A stretch of 64,000 nt of DNA from DATARH01 sp035550515 (GCA_035550515.1 DASZOZ010000039.1:124001-188000); one strand, 5' to 3'; shown: positions 8,353 through 21,884, counted from the first letter of the stretch. Notes: a model not told the origin generated them from the sequence alone. Translations and numbers: made by a program.

Positions 8353-9648
8353 CTAGTAGCGGTAGTGCTCCGGCTTGTAGGGGCCCGTCTCTTTCAGCCC
8401 GAGATACTGCGATTGCGCAGCGGTCAGCTTGGTCAGATGGGCGCCGAGCTTGTCGAGATGCAGGGCGGCGACTTTCTCGTCGAGATGCTTCGGCAGCACG
8501 TAGACCTTGTTCTCGTACTTGCCGTGGGCGGTGTAGAGCTCGATCTGCGCCAGCACCTGGTTGGTGAACGACGCGCTCATCACAAAGCTGGGGTGGCCGG
8601 TCGCGCAGCCGAGGTTCACGAGGCGCCCTTTTGCCAGCACGATCAACCGCTTGCCATCGGGGAAGACGACCTCGTCGACCTGCGGCTTGACCTCGTCCCA
8701 GACGTAGTTGCGCAGCGCGCCGACCTGGATCTCGCTGTCGAAATGGCCGATGTTGCAGACGATCGCACGGTCGTGCATCTGCCGCATGTGGTCGAGCGTG
8801 ATCACGTCGATATTGCCGGTCGCGGTGACGAAGATGTCGCCGATCGGCGCGGCCTGCTCCATGGTCACGACCTGGTAGCCCTCCATCGCCGCCTGCAGCG
8901 CGCAGATCGGGTCGATCTCGGTGACCATGACGCGCGCACCCTGGCTGCGCAGGCTCGCCGCCGACCCCTTGCCGACATCGCCGAACCCGGCGACGACCGC
9001 GATCTTGCCGGCGAGCATCACGTCGGTGGCCCGCTTGATGCCGTCGACCAGGCTTTCGCGCACGCCGTAGAGGTTGTCGAATTTCGACTTGGTGACGCTG
9101 TCGTTGACGTTGAACGCCGGGACTTTGAGCGAGCCGTTGCGCATCATCTCGTAGAGCCGGTGCACCCCGGTCGTGGTCTCCTCCGAGATGCCGCGGATGT
9201 CGGCGAGCAAATGCGGGTGGTCGTCGTGGATGATCTTGGTCGCGTCGCCGCCGTCATCCAGCACCATGTTGGGCTTCCAGCTGTCCGGCCCGGTCAGGGT
9301 CTGCTCGATGCACCAGGCGTATTCCTCCTCGGTCTCGCCCTTCCAGGCGAAGACCGGGATGCCGCGTGCGGCGATTGCCGCGGCGGCATGGTCCTGGGTC
9401 GAGAAGATGTTGCACGAGCTCCAGCGCACCGTCGCGCCGAGCGCCACCAGCGTCTCGATCAGCACCGCGGTCTGGATCGTCATGTGCAGGCAGCCGACGA
9501 TGCGCGCGCCCTTGAGCGGCTGCGCCTTGCCGAACTCGTCGCGCAGCGCCATCAGCCCCGGCATCTCGGTCTCGGCGATCGCGATCTCCTTGCGCCCCCA
9601 ATCGGCGAGCGCGATGTCGGCGACCTTGTAGTCGGTGAACTCGGGCAT
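8353..9648 (-). CDS. ahcY: Adenosylhomocysteinase (S-adenosyl-L-homocysteine hydrolase)
   Basis: A 431-residue enzyme that splits S-adenosylhomocysteine into adenosine and homocysteine, keeping methyl-transfer reactions running. Seen are the substrate region GCLHMTIQTAVLIETL, the NAD-binding VVAGFGDVGKGSAASLRSQGA and the C-terminal GPYKPEHYRY that ends the family. The frame is open upstream to 9735, but that extension encodes the dispersed repeat (peptide DPAIRIPGSAPGMTK), so the ATG at 9648 is the true start, preceded by a purine-rich AAGAGAGG. A perfect 14-bp palindrome 113 bp upstream may be its operator. The gap to divL is short and lacks an obvious terminator. Confidence 0.97.
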   Translation of the reverse strand: MPEFTDYKVADIALADWGRKEIAIAETEMPGLMALRDEFGKAQPLKGARIVGCLHMTIQTAVLIETLVALGATVRWSSCNIFSTQDHAAAAIAARGIPVFAWKGETEEEYAWCIEQTLTGPDSWKPNMVLDDGGDATKIIHDDHPHLLADIRGISEETTTGVHRLYEMMRNGSLKVPAFNVNDSVTKSKFDNLYGVRESLVDGIKRATDVMLAGKIAVVAGFGDVGKGSAASLRSQGARVMVTEIDPICALQAAMEGYQVVTMEQAAPIGDIFVTATGNIDVITLDHMRQMHDRAIVCNIGHFDSEIQVGALRNYVWDEVKPQVDEVVFPDGKRLIVLAKGRLVNLGCATGHPSFVMSASFTNQVLAQIELYTAHGKYENKVYVLPKHLDEKVAALHLDKLGAHLTKLTAAQSQYLGLKETGPYKPEHYRY

Positions 9649-9680
9649 GCGATCCTCTCTTGTGGCCGGCCTCTCGCTTT

Positions 9681-9740
9681 TCGTCATCCCTGGGGCTGAC
9701 CCGGGGATCCGGATGGCCGGGTCAAGCCCGGCCATGACGA
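9681..9740. repeat. Dispersed palindromic repeat upstream of ahcY
   Basis: CGTCATCCCTGGGG at the left and GGCCGGGTCAAGCCCGGCC followed by ATGACG at the right form an imperfect inverted repeat, the same family seen at 2455, 14567, 19768 and 29588. It lies between the ahcY start and its candidate operator, so it would be transcribed as part of the ahcY leader. Confidence 0.75.
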
Positions 9741-9761
9741 CGAGAAGCTGAATTGAACATA

Positions 9762-9775
9762 TAAAGATATCTTTA
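9762..9775. promoter_or_regulatory. Perfect palindrome, candidate ArsR-type (SahR-like) operator for ahcY
   Basis: TAAAGATATCTTTA is a perfect 14-bp palindrome in an AT-rich island (AACATATAAAGATATC) within otherwise GC-rich DNA, directly upstream of ahcY. From memory, operators of S-adenosylhomocysteine-responsive ArsR-family regulators at methionine-cycle genes have this ATAAAGATAT core. The regulator gene is not in the window. The identification is by motif and position only. Confidence 0.55.
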
Positions 9776-9780
9776 AGTCG

Positions 9781-11106
9781 TCAACGAGCGGCGATCGCCT
9801 CCGCCGCACGCAGGAAGCGGCGGTTGGGGGCGCTGCGCGGGCGGCTGCCGAGCCGCTCATGCGCCAGCGCCAGCGCCACATCGCGCTGGCCGGCGCGGAT
9901 CGCCGCTTCGGTCAGTGTCCAGGTCACGACATCGCGCTGCGCGTGGCTGCCGCCGATGCCCCAGAGGCGGTAGCGGACCCCCAGCAGGTGTTCCACGGCA
10001 TCGGCATAGGCGCCGCGATGGAACGCCATCAAGCCTGCGACGATCGGGATGCCGACATCGCGGTAGAGCGCCGCCGCCTCGGCGTCGCTCGCGGCGGTTG
10101 CCCGCATCGCCGCGAGCCGCTCCTCGACCCGCGCCTCGCGGCCGGCGCGCAGCTCCGCCATCGCCGCGTGGATGTCGGCGAACACCAGGCATCGCCCGTC
10201 GGCATGACCCTCCCACAAATCTGCCAGCGCGCCCCAGCGGCCGCCGATCGCGCAGCCGAGCGTGTCGAGCCGCCACAGCAGCGCCGACGCGTTGGTCAGG
10301 CTCAGCGCGAACGGCCGCTGCGCCTCGCGGATCTTGTCGTCATAGAGCGCGAGCGCCGCGTCGTACTGGCCGAGCTCGAGGTGGAACAAGGATTTGTGCC
10401 ACCAGATATGCACCCGGTTGAGATGCTGCGGGGTCGACCACAGGGCCTCGCGCGCCGCCATCCAGCCCAGCCCGTCCTCCGGCCGGCCGGTCATCTCCAT
10501 GACATGGGCGACCGTATGATGCGGCCAGAAGCTCAGCGGCTCGAGCTCGGCGGCGGCGCGCGATTCATCCTCGGCACGGACGTAGTCGCCGCTCTCCTCC
10601 GTGCCGAACGCGTGCATCGCCAGGATCGTGCCGTAGCCCGCCCGGTCCTTCGACCACAGCGGCAGCGCGCGCGCCGAACGGTCGCGCACCCAGGCGAACC
10701 GGCCGAGAAAGCCGTCCGACAGCGCCGCCCCCTGATGCGCGACAAGGTCGTGGGGATAGCGCATCAAATGCCGGTCGAGCACCGCCACCGCCGCCGCCCG
10801 CGCGCCGCGGCACAGATGCGACAGCGCCGCATGATGCGCCGCCTCGCGTTCGTTGAGCTTAAGGCTCCCCGCCGCTTCGACCAGCGCCGCCGCCTGCGTC
10901 CGCATCGCCGGATCGTTCGCCAGCGCGAACACCCAGGCCTTGCCGAGATGCGCCATCGCGAAATCCGGCGCCGCCTCGCGCGCCGCGTCGAACTCGCCCA
11001 CCGCGTCGCCGCAGACGATGTTGAAAGCCCGCACCGCGCGGTCATACGCCGCCGCGGCAGCGGCGGTGGCGCCCGAAAGCGAATGTTCTTGCGCGTCCTT
11101 CACCAT
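9781..11106 (-). CDS. Tetratricopeptide-repeat protein (TTC38-like)
   Basis: A 441-residue, largely helical, alanine-rich soluble protein without a signal peptide. Helix pairs recur through the whole length, for example FAMAHLGKAWVFALANDPA, LDRHLMRYPHDLVAHQGAAL and HKSLFHLELGQYDAALALYD. The HTVAHVMEMTGRPEDGLGWM segment is a conserved-looking feature of the TTC38-type TPR family found in many proteobacteria, whose biochemical role is unknown. ATG at 11106 is chosen as the most upstream in-frame start. It sits between ahcY and the PTS genes on the same strand, with 80 bp to the EI stop, so it may be read through from the PTS group. No function is proposed beyond protein-protein interaction. Confidence 0.8.
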   Translation of the reverse strand: MVKDAQEHSLSGATAAAAAAYDRAVRAFNIVCGDAVGEFDAAREAAPDFAMAHLGKAWVFALANDPAMRTQAAALVEAAGSLKLNEREAAHHAALSHLCRGARAAAVAVLDRHLMRYPHDLVAHQGAALSDGFLGRFAWVRDRSARALPLWSKDRAGYGTILAMHAFGTEESGDYVRAEDESRAAAELEPLSFWPHHTVAHVMEMTGRPEDGLGWMAAREALWSTPQHLNRVHIWWHKSLFHLELGQYDAALALYDDKIREAQRPFALSLTNASALLWRLDTLGCAIGGRWGALADLWEGHADGRCLVFADIHAAMAELRAGREARVEERLAAMRATAASDAEAAALYRDVGIPIVAGLMAFHRGAYADAVEHLLGVRYRLWGIGGSHAQRDVVTWTLTEAAIRAGQRDVALALAHERLGSRPRSAPNRRFLRAAEAIAAR

Positions 11107-11186
11107 GCTCGGCTCGCCTAGTCCATCGCGATGGGATCGACTGTAGAGCGGAATCGCTGCCGAGGGTTCCCAAATTTCGCGTGCCG

Positions 11187-12978
<1,792 letters not shown>

Positions 12979-12992
<14 letters not shown>

Positions 12993-13299
12993 CAAATTTG
13001 CATTCGACCAGGCGCGCCAGCGTTTCGACCGCTGAATCGGCTTCCGGGCCGGCGGCGGAGATTTGTAGCTCGGCTCCCGATGCCGCCGCCAGCATCATCA
13101 GCCCCATGATCGAACGGCCGTTGACGATGGTGCCGTTCTTGCGCACCCAGATTTCCGCGTCGAATTCGTGCGCCGTCTTCACGAAACGCGCCGCCGCGCG
13201 GGCGTGCAGGCCCTTCTGGTTGCAGATTTTGACCACGCGTTTGACGGTGGCCGCCGCCGCTTCGGCTTCGATCGCACTGCCGAGCGGCTCCGTGGTCAT
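12979..13299 (-). CDS. ptsH: HPr phosphocarrier protein
   Basis: A 106-residue HPr with a non-conserved N-terminal tail of about 20 residues. KGLHARAAARF carries His32, which accepts phosphate from EI, and NGRSIMGLMML carries Ser63, the regulatory site for HPr kinase. Having both sites, together with hprK 733 bp upstream, suggests HPr is controlled by PEP phosphorylation and by ATP-dependent Ser phosphorylation. The start ATG overlaps the EIIA stop by 4 bp (ATGA), and its own 3' end overlaps ptsI, so the three genes are tightly coupled. Confidence 0.95.
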
Positions 13300-13703
13300 C
13301 GCTGGGCGTCCGCCAGAAGCTGCGAGGCGACGTTGATGTATTTGCGCCCGGCCTCCTGCGCGCCGACCACCGCGCGCCCGATCGTCTCGGTCTGGCGCAG
13401 GCTGGCGAGCTTGATCAGCATCGGCAGGTTGATGCCGGCGATGACCTCGATCTTCGCCCGGTCCATGACCGAGATCGCCAGGTTCGAGGGCGTGCCGCCG
13501 AACATGTCGGTCAGCAGCACCGCGCCTTCGCCGGTGTCGACCGCGCTGATCGAGCTCAAAATCTCCCGCCGGCGCTGCTCCATGTCGTCGTCGGGGCCGA
13601 TGCAGATCGCGGCGATCTGCGCCTGCGGGCCGACCACATGCTCCAGCGCCGCGACGAACTCGCTCGCCAGCCGGCCATGGGTGACGAGGACGATGCCGAT
13701 CAT
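13296..13703 (-). CDS. ptsM: PTS EIIA component, mannose/fructose family (regulatory)
   Basis: A 135-residue EIIA-Man-type protein. MIGIVLVTHGRLASEF carries the phosphorylatable His9, and VLLTDMFGGTPSNLAIS is the family's second signature. In alphaproteobacteria this EIIA acts as a terminal phosphate acceptor and sensor rather than in sugar uptake, often influencing the ChvG/ChvI system and central carbon control. The frame is open to 13745, but homology begins at the ATG at 13703. It is first of the three coupled genes ptsM-ptsH-ptsI; the promoter should lie in the 328-bp gap before hprK. Confidence 0.93.
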   Translation of the reverse strand: MIGIVLVTHGRLASEFVAALEHVVGPQAQIAAICIGPDDDMEQRRREILSSISAVDTGEGAVLLTDMFGGTPSNLAISVMDRAKIEVIAGINLPMLIKLASLRQTETIGRAVVGAQEAGRKYINVASQLLADAQR

Positions 13704-14031
13704 CGGCACGCCCCGCCGCGCCGCGGCGGCGCCGGCCGGCGGCACCGTCGACGATGGGGGAGGGAGGGTGCGAGATCCCGAATACAGGGGCTCGGCATTC
13801 GTTCCGGTCAGCTAGGGGTGTCGATCACACGTTCAGGCGGTCGCTAGGGGGGCAGAGACCACTCGGTGTTCGATCCGCATGCCGTCTAAGGCCACGATGG
13901 CCCGCGGGTGGGGACTGGATCGCCCATATAGCGCCGTCCGTGCCCTTCGTCATCACGCTTGATGCTATGGCAGTCATGCCTCGCCTCCTGCGCGAGCGGC
14001 GGCGGGACCCGCGAGCCACCGCAAACGACGT
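13704..14031. other. Intergenic region between hprK and ptsM
   Basis: A 328-bp stretch with no gene I can support. It should contain the ptsM-ptsH-ptsI promoter and leader. GCTAGGGG occurs twice (near 13812 and 13844). No terminator-like hairpin with a T-run and no clear riboswitch was recognised. Confidence 0.5.
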
Positions 14032-14478
14032 TCAGCCGGCGGGAGTTCCGCTCCCGCCGGCTGCCCCCAGGGCAAGCCGCAACTTGATCGGCGCCGAAGC
14101 CTCGAACGGGGCGATCGCAACCAGCGGTATGGCGAGACCAAGAATCGTTGCGTTCCTGGGCTCTGGCAGCCGTTCCGTATGTTGCGGTGCAACCAAATCC
14201 GCGATCAAGGCGAGACGTGCCGTGGGCACCGAATCGACCTTGACGAGGCCCACGCCGCGCACCTCGATCAGCCCGGCGATCGGCGCGGGGCAGCGCACAA
14301 ACAGGGCCTCGCCGTCGCGCCGGACCTCGCTTTGATCATCGGCGACAAGCCGCGCTCCGGCGTCGATTAGTCGCAGGGCGAGGTCCGATTTCCCGCTCCC
14401 CGACGGACCGCGCAGCAGCACCGCCCGCCCGCCGATCGCGACCGAGGTGGCGTGGAACAGGATGCCGCCGCCGGTCAT
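14032..14478 (-). CDS. hprK: HPr kinase/phosphorylase, short alphaproteobacterial form
   Basis: A 148-residue protein consisting only of the C-terminal kinase domain of HprK. Walker A GPSGSGKS is at residues 24-31, followed by RLIDAGARLVADDQSEVRRDG and the signature LIEVRGVGLVKVD. The N-terminal domain of Gram-positive HprK is absent, as is usual in alphaproteobacteria. It phosphorylates and dephosphorylates HPr on Ser (Ser63 here). It lies between chvG and the PTS genes on the same strand, the conserved chvI-chvG-hprK-ptsM order, consistent with a link between envelope or acid sensing and carbon control. A 268-bp repeat-filled gap separates it from chvG. Confidence 0.92.
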   Translation of the reverse strand: MTGGGILFHATSVAIGGRAVLLRGPSGSGKSDLALRLIDAGARLVADDQSEVRRDGEALFVRCPAPIAGLIEVRGVGLVKVDSVPTARLALIADLVAPQHTERLPEPRNATILGLAIPLVAIAPFEASAPIKLRLALGAAGGSGTPAG

Positions 14479-14566
14479 CGCTTCCGCCCGTCGTTCCGGG
14501 GCGGCGCAAAGAGCCGAACCCGGATCCCCGCGCGTGAACGAAACCGGTGAGAGCGTCCTCTCAACT

Positions 14567-14665
14567 CGTCATGCCCGGACTCGATCCGGGCATCTAACTG
14601 TCGCTTCAACCGTCCAGGCGAATGCGAGCTATCCGGGATGGCCGGGTCAAGCCCGGCCATGACGA
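14567..14665. repeat. Dispersed palindromic repeat pair between chvG and hprK
   Basis: CGTCATGCCCGGACTCGATC at the left and GGCCGGGTCAAGCCCGGCC followed by ATGACG at the right flank a spacer in inverted orientation, the same family as at 2455 and 9681. It occupies much of the 268-bp gap between two genes expected to share a transcript. Confidence 0.7.
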
Positions 14666-14746
14666 TGGAAACGGGCGTCCGTCGGAGGGCATGGGTTCCG
14701 GGTGCGCCGGGCTGCGGCGCCCCGGAATGACGGCGGCGGGTGTTAC

Positions 14747-16465
14747 TCACGCCTCCGGCAGCCGGATCAGGAAGCGGGCGCCGCACACCTCGCCTTTTGC
14801 GTCGCGCCGGTTCTCGGCCCAGATGCGGCCGCGATGCGCCTCGACGATCTGCTTCGAGATCGACAGGCCCAGCCCGGAATGGGTGCCGAATTTCTCCGCC
14901 GCCGGGCGCTCGGTGTAGAAGCGGTCGAAGATCGTCGTCAGCTTTTCGGGCGGGATGCCCGGGCCGTCGTCCTCGACCGTGATCAGCACGGCACGGCCGT
15001 CCTCGCGCGCGCCGACGCGGATCTCGCCGCCCGGCGGGCTGAACGAGACGGCGTTGCTGATCAGATTGAGAAAGACCTGCGACAGCCGGCTTTCGATCCC
15101 GCTCACGTAAATCCCGCGCCGCCGTTCGGGCAGCGTCAGCACGACCCCGGCGGTGCCCTCGCCGCGCGTGGTCTCGTGGATGTCGACCAGCGCGCGCAGC
15201 ATCGCCGCGAGGTCGATCGGCTCCATGATGTCGCGGCTCAGCTCCGCGTCGAGCCGCGAAGCATCGGAAATATCGGTGATCAGGCGCGACAGCCGCTCGA
15301 TATCGTCGAGGATGATCGCCAGCAGCCGCTGCTGCTTGACCGGGTCGTGGATGCGCACCGCCGTCTCCACCGCGCTGCGCAGCGACGACAGCGGGTTCTT
15401 GATCTCGTGCGCGACATCCGAGGCGAAGCTTTCGATCGCGGACATGCGCAGCCACAGCGCATTGGTCATCTCGCGCAGCGAGCGCGACAGGTCGCCGATC
15501 TCGTCGCCGCGCTGTGTCAGGTCGGGGATTTCGATCCGTGTCCCGCGGCCTTCGGCGCGTTCGGCGGCCTCGGCGAGGCGGCGCACCGGCCGCGCGATCG
15601 TGCTCGCCAGATAGACCGAGAGCAGGATCGTCACCATCAGCGCGACGGCGAAAATCCGCAGCGCCTCGAAGCGCACCTTGCGGACTTCGGCCTCGAGCTC
15701 GCCGTTGACGCTCGACAGCATCACTGCGCCGAGCACCTCCTTGTAGCGCTGTACCGGCACCGCGACGCTGATCACCAGCATCCGGTCGCGCGGGTCGCGG
15801 CGCACCATCGACCGCGGCTCGCCGTGCACCGCGCTTTCCGCCTCCGGGAAATCGGCCGCCGTGCGGCCCTCGCGGTATGGCGGGTAGCCACGCCGCCGCG
15901 GCAGCAGCCCGGCGATCCAGTCGTAAACCTCGTCGCTCAGCGTCGTGACAAACCCTTTTCGCTCGGGCGGGGCGAGCTCCTCGACCTGAACCGCGTCGCC
16001 CGGGCCGGAGAAGACCTTGCTGTCGGCGATCAGCTTGCCGTCCTTGTCGAACAGCCGCGCCGGGGTATGGGTCGGCGCCACCAGCCGGCGCATCATCTGG
16101 CGCGCCAGATCGGGCAGCAGGATTTCGCCCTCGTCGGGCGAATCGAGCACCGCGCCTTCGCCGAGCGCGGCGGCGAAAATCTCCCCCTGAGTCTGCAGCG
16201 CCTCGACCTGCTGGCCGATCAGGCTCGCCTCGAACTTGCCGAGATAGAGAAACCCCAGCGCCAGCAGCACCAGCGGCAGCACGTTGACCGCGATGATGCG
16301 GCGGGTGAGGGGGGACAGCCGTAGCGCCCGCTTCCGCCGGCGGCGCGGTGCGCCAGTCTCGGCTGCCGCGGGCTGGACATGCCGCGCCGTGCCGGGCGCC
16401 TGGTCGAGCGCCGGCGCCGCCGGTTCGGCGGCGTTAGTGGTCGCGATATCGATAACCGACGCCAT
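14747..16465 (-). CDS. chvG: Sensor histidine kinase ChvG
   Basis: A 572-residue inner-membrane kinase. An Arg-rich cytoplasmic N-terminus is followed by TM1 (IIAVNVLPLVLLALGFLYLG), a periplasmic stimulus domain of about 240 residues, TM2 (IFAVALMVTILLSVYLAS), a HAMP segment with RGDEIGDLSRSLREM, the H-box FASDVAHEIKNPLSSLRS with phospho-acceptor His353, and an ATP-binding domain with NLISNAVSFSPPGG, VEDDGPGIP and GLGLSISKQIVEAH. ChvG (ExoS) senses acid and envelope stress and phosphorylates ChvI. The chosen ATG at 16465 overlaps the chvI stop by 32 bp; the frame is open further upstream but that part is the chvI gene. Confidence 0.93.
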   Translation of the reverse strand: MASVIDIATTNAAEPAAPALDQAPGTARHVQPAAAETGAPRRRRKRALRLSPLTRRIIAVNVLPLVLLALGFLYLGKFEASLIGQQVEALQTQGEIFAAALGEGAVLDSPDEGEILLPDLARQMMRRLVAPTHTPARLFDKDGKLIADSKVFSGPGDAVQVEELAPPERKGFVTTLSDEVYDWIAGLLPRRRGYPPYREGRTAADFPEAESAVHGEPRSMVRRDPRDRMLVISVAVPVQRYKEVLGAVMLSSVNGELEAEVRKVRFEALRIFAVALMVTILLSVYLASTIARPVRRLAEAAERAEGRGTRIEIPDLTQRGDEIGDLSRSLREMTNALWLRMSAIESFASDVAHEIKNPLSSLRSAVETAVRIHDPVKQQRLLAIILDDIERLSRLITDISDASRLDAELSRDIMEPIDLAAMLRALVDIHETTRGEGTAGVVLTLPERRRGIYVSGIESRLSQVFLNLISNAVSFSPPGGEIRVGAREDGRAVLITVEDDGPGIPPEKLTTIFDRFYTERPAAEKFGTHSGLGLSISKQIVEAHRGRIWAENRRDAKGEVCGARFLIRLPEA

Positions 16466-17132
16466 ACAGCGTTTCGATCTGTGCGAACTCGTTGTCGACG
16501 GTCTTGAACTTCTTGCGCAGCCGCTTGATGTGGCTGTCGATGGTCCGGTCGTCGACATAGATGTGCTCGCCATAGGCGGCGTCCATCAACTGGTCGCGGT
16601 TCTTGACGTGACCCGGACGCTGGGCGAGCGATTTGAGGATCAAGAACTCGGTGACCGTCAGTTCGACCTGCCGGCCCTGCCAGGTGCACAGATGGCGGCC
16701 GGGGTCGAGCGTCAGCAGGCCGCGCACGATGGGCGGCTCGCCTTGCACGGCCTCCTGCTCGCGCGCCAGTTCGCCGCGGCGCAGCAGCGCCCGGATGCGC
16801 TCGATCAGGAGGCGCTGCGAGAACGGCTTCTTGATGTAGTCGTCGGCGCCCATCCGCAAGCCGAGCAACTCGTCGACCTCGTCGTCCTTCGAGGTCAGGA
16901 AGATGACCGGCGTCGTGCTCGACCGCCGCAGCTGCGACAGCAGCTCCATGCCGTCCATCCGCGGCATCTTGATGTCGAGCACCGCGACGTCGACCGGCTG
17001 GCCGTTGAGGCCCTTCAAGGCTTCCGCGCCGTCGGCATAGCAGCGGACGGCAAAACCTTCCGCTTCCAGCGCCATCGATACCGAAGTCAGGATGTTCCTG
17101 TCGTCATCGACAAGTGCGATCGTATTCGCCAA
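16434..17132 (-). CDS. chvI: Response regulator ChvI
   Basis: A 232-residue OmpR/PhoB-type regulator. The receiver domain has acidic DDD (9-11), phospho-acceptor Asp53 in VLDIKMPRMDG and Lys in KKPF. The C-terminal winged helix has TVTEFLILKSLA and VDDRTIDSHIKRLRKKFK, and the protein ends ETLYGVGYRYRD. I choose a TTG start at 17132, giving MANTIALVDDDRN, with GGGGGGAC just upstream as ribosome site; an ATG 42 bases further upstream would add a non-conserved tail. ChvI controls envelope, exopolysaccharide and acid-response genes in rhizobia. It is co-transcribed with chvG. Confidence 0.94.
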   Translation of the reverse strand: MANTIALVDDDRNILTSVSMALEAEGFAVRCYADGAEALKGLNGQPVDVAVLDIKMPRMDGMELLSQLRRSSTTPVIFLTSKDDEVDELLGLRMGADDYIKKPFSQRLLIERIRALLRRGELAREQEAVQGEPPIVRGLLTLDPGRHLCTWQGRQVELTVTEFLILKSLAQRPGHVKNRDQLMDAAYGEHIYVDDRTIDSHIKRLRKKFKTVDNEFAQIETLYGVGYRYRDH

Positions 17133-17243
17133 GAATCTGTCCCCCCAAGGGCGTGACCGGCCGTCGCTCGGCAATGATACGCCATCGGCGCAATATGTGT
17201 TCCTTCAAATATGGCGGTGCGGTGGCGAACAAAAAGGGCAGGG

Positions 17244-17987
17244 ATGAACGAAAGCATTGATCGCGGCCGATTATGCCGCGGGTTGGTACGGCGCCAGGCA
17301 CACGGCGTACTGGCGACGAGCCTCGCCGCGGCGGCCGGCAACCGGCCTTACGCGTCGCTTGTCGCGCTCGCCTGCGGTCTCGACGGCAGTCCGCTGCTGC
17401 TGCTCTCCGACCTCGCCCAGCACAGCCGCAACATCGCGGCAGACGACCGGGTTTCGCTGCTGTTCGATGGCGGCGAGGCAACGGTCGCCGCGGAGGATCC
17501 GCTCGCGCAACCGCGCCTCACGCTGCTCGGGACCGCGTCGCGCAGCGACGATCCGCGTCTCCTGTCGCGCTTTGTCGCCCGCCATCCCGGCGCCGAAACC
17601 TATTCCGGCTTCGCCGATTTCCACCTTTACCGCGTCACCATCGAGCGCGGCCATCTGGTCGCCGGGTTCGGCCGCATTTCCTGGATCGAGGCCGCGGAAT
17701 TGCGTCTGGCGGCGGACGACCGGGCGCTGGCCGACGCCGAGGCCGCGATCGTCGCGCATATGAACGCCGATCATCGTGAGGCGCTCGACCTTTACGCGGC
17801 GCGCCTGCTGCACCGCGCGGGCAGCGGCTGGCGGATGACCGGCATCGACCCCGAGGGCGTCGATTTGCGCCGCGGGCATGAGACCGCGCGGCTCGCTTTC
17901 GCGTCGCCGGTGCTCGATCCCGAGACGGCACGCCAAGCGCTGGTTGCGCTCGCCGCGCAGGCGCGCACTGCCGCATCTTGCCGATAG
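17244..17987 (+). CDS. HugZ/pyridoxamine-5'-phosphate-oxidase-like protein with DUF2470 domain
   Basis: A 247-residue split-barrel flavin- or heme-binding-type protein. The first 150 residues fit the PNPOx-like fold (GVLATSLAA, GSPLLLLSDLAQHSRNI, RLTLLGTA, YSGFADFHLYRVTIERGHLVAGFGR). The C-terminal 80 residues are a DUF2470 domain (VAHMNADHREALDLYA, MTGIDPEGVDLR). Relatives include HugZ/HutZ heme-degrading proteins and uncharacterised FMN-binding proteins; heme use is possible but not proven. ATG at 17244 has AAAAGGGCAGGG upstream. It lies divergent to chvI and upstream of pckA on the plus strand. Confidence 0.85.
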   Translation: MNESIDRGRLCRGLVRRQAHGVLATSLAAAAGNRPYASLVALACGLDGSPLLLLSDLAQHSRNIAADDRVSLLFDGGEATVAAEDPLAQPRLTLLGTASRSDDPRLLSRFVARHPGAETYSGFADFHLYRVTIERGHLVAGFGRISWIEAAELRLAADDRALADAEAAIVAHMNADHREALDLYAARLLHRAGSGWRMTGIDPEGVDLRRGHETARLAFASPVLDPETARQALVALAAQARTAASCR

Positions 17988-18117
17988 CGCAAGCTACTGG
18001 CCCGACAATAATGTTTGCTTTCGTGCAGCTTGCCGGTGGAACGGCGGCGGTTTACGCTGCGCGCCAAATTCTGGTATCTAGCCGTCGATCGGCCGCCCGG
18101 CAGGCGGGGTCGGCGAT

Positions 18118-19752
<1,635 letters not shown>

Positions 19753-19767
19753 CGCGGCCCGCCCTCG

Positions 19768-19875
19768 CCCTCGTCACGGCCGGGCTCGACCCGGCCGTCC
19801 ATGTCCGTTGGGCCGCATTCGCGGGGCGGTGAGTGCAGACGCGGATGCCCGGAGCAAGTCTGGGCATGACGTGGT
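19768..19875. repeat. Dispersed palindromic repeat after pckA
   Basis: CGTCACGGCCGGGCTCGACC, followed by CGGCCGTCCATG, at the left and CGGATGCCCGGAGCAAGTCT followed by GGGCATGACG at the right form an imperfect inverted pair of the same family as at 2455, 9681 and 14567. The remaining 275-bp gap before mccB shows no gene. Confidence 0.65.
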
Positions 19876-20027
19876 AAGGTGCTGCGGATGACCGGCAAGT
19901 ACTCTATCGACCTGTTCCGGTCGGACGCAGATGAGGCCTGGGTCGCCGACAGCGCTAGGGAAGCTTGGCTCGAAGTCGGCTTGCCCCTTCCCGAGCCTCG
20001 CTGCCGCGGAGCCAAGCGGGCGGCCGG

Positions 20028-21635
<1,608 letters not shown>

Positions 21636-21666
21636 GGCAGAGCGGTCAGAATCGGCGCAAAAATTC

Positions 21667-21733
21667 ACAATGAGGCGGTGAGGCAGTGAGAATCCGTGTT
21701 TGCGGCAATCTCACCGCCTCACCGTCTCATTGT
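21667..21733 (+). repeat. Long hairpin 1 between mccB and mccA
   Basis: Left arm 21667-21690 (ACAATGAGGCGGTGAGGCAG plus TGAG) pairs with right arm 21710-21733 over 24 positions with one G.T and one A.C, leaving a 19-nt loop. A second, related hairpin follows 60 bp later. Their outer stems differ by paired changes, so structure rather than primary sequence appears conserved. Confidence 0.85.
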
Positions 21734-21792
21734 AAAAATTGGTTGCGCGCTGCGCGCGCTTGAAAGCTTTCGGTGCGAAGCGCCAAAAAGTG

Positions 21793-21861
21793 CACAGGGA
21801 GCCGGTGAGGCAGTGAGGGTTTGCATCTGTCGCAATCTCACCGCCTCACCGTCTCCCTGTG
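21793..21861 (+). repeat. Long hairpin 2 between mccB and mccA
   Basis: Left arm 21793-21817 and right arm 21837-21861 form a 25-position stem with two mismatches and again a 19-nt loop. The inner arm GGTGAGGCAGTGAG is identical to hairpin 1, while the outer arm carries GG against CC where hairpin 1 has AT against AT, a double compensatory change. Confidence 0.85.
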
Positions 21862-21884
21862 AAAATTGACTGTGCGCTGGGCGC

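Noticed and set aside
9649..9735. Extended ahcY start upstream
   Set aside because: That part is the dispersed palindromic repeat and not conserved in AhcY; the ATG at 9648 matches the family start.
9649..9780. SAM or SAH riboswitch in the ahcY leader
   Set aside because: No riboswitch core could be recognised; the structure is explained by the dispersed repeat and the palindrome near 9762.
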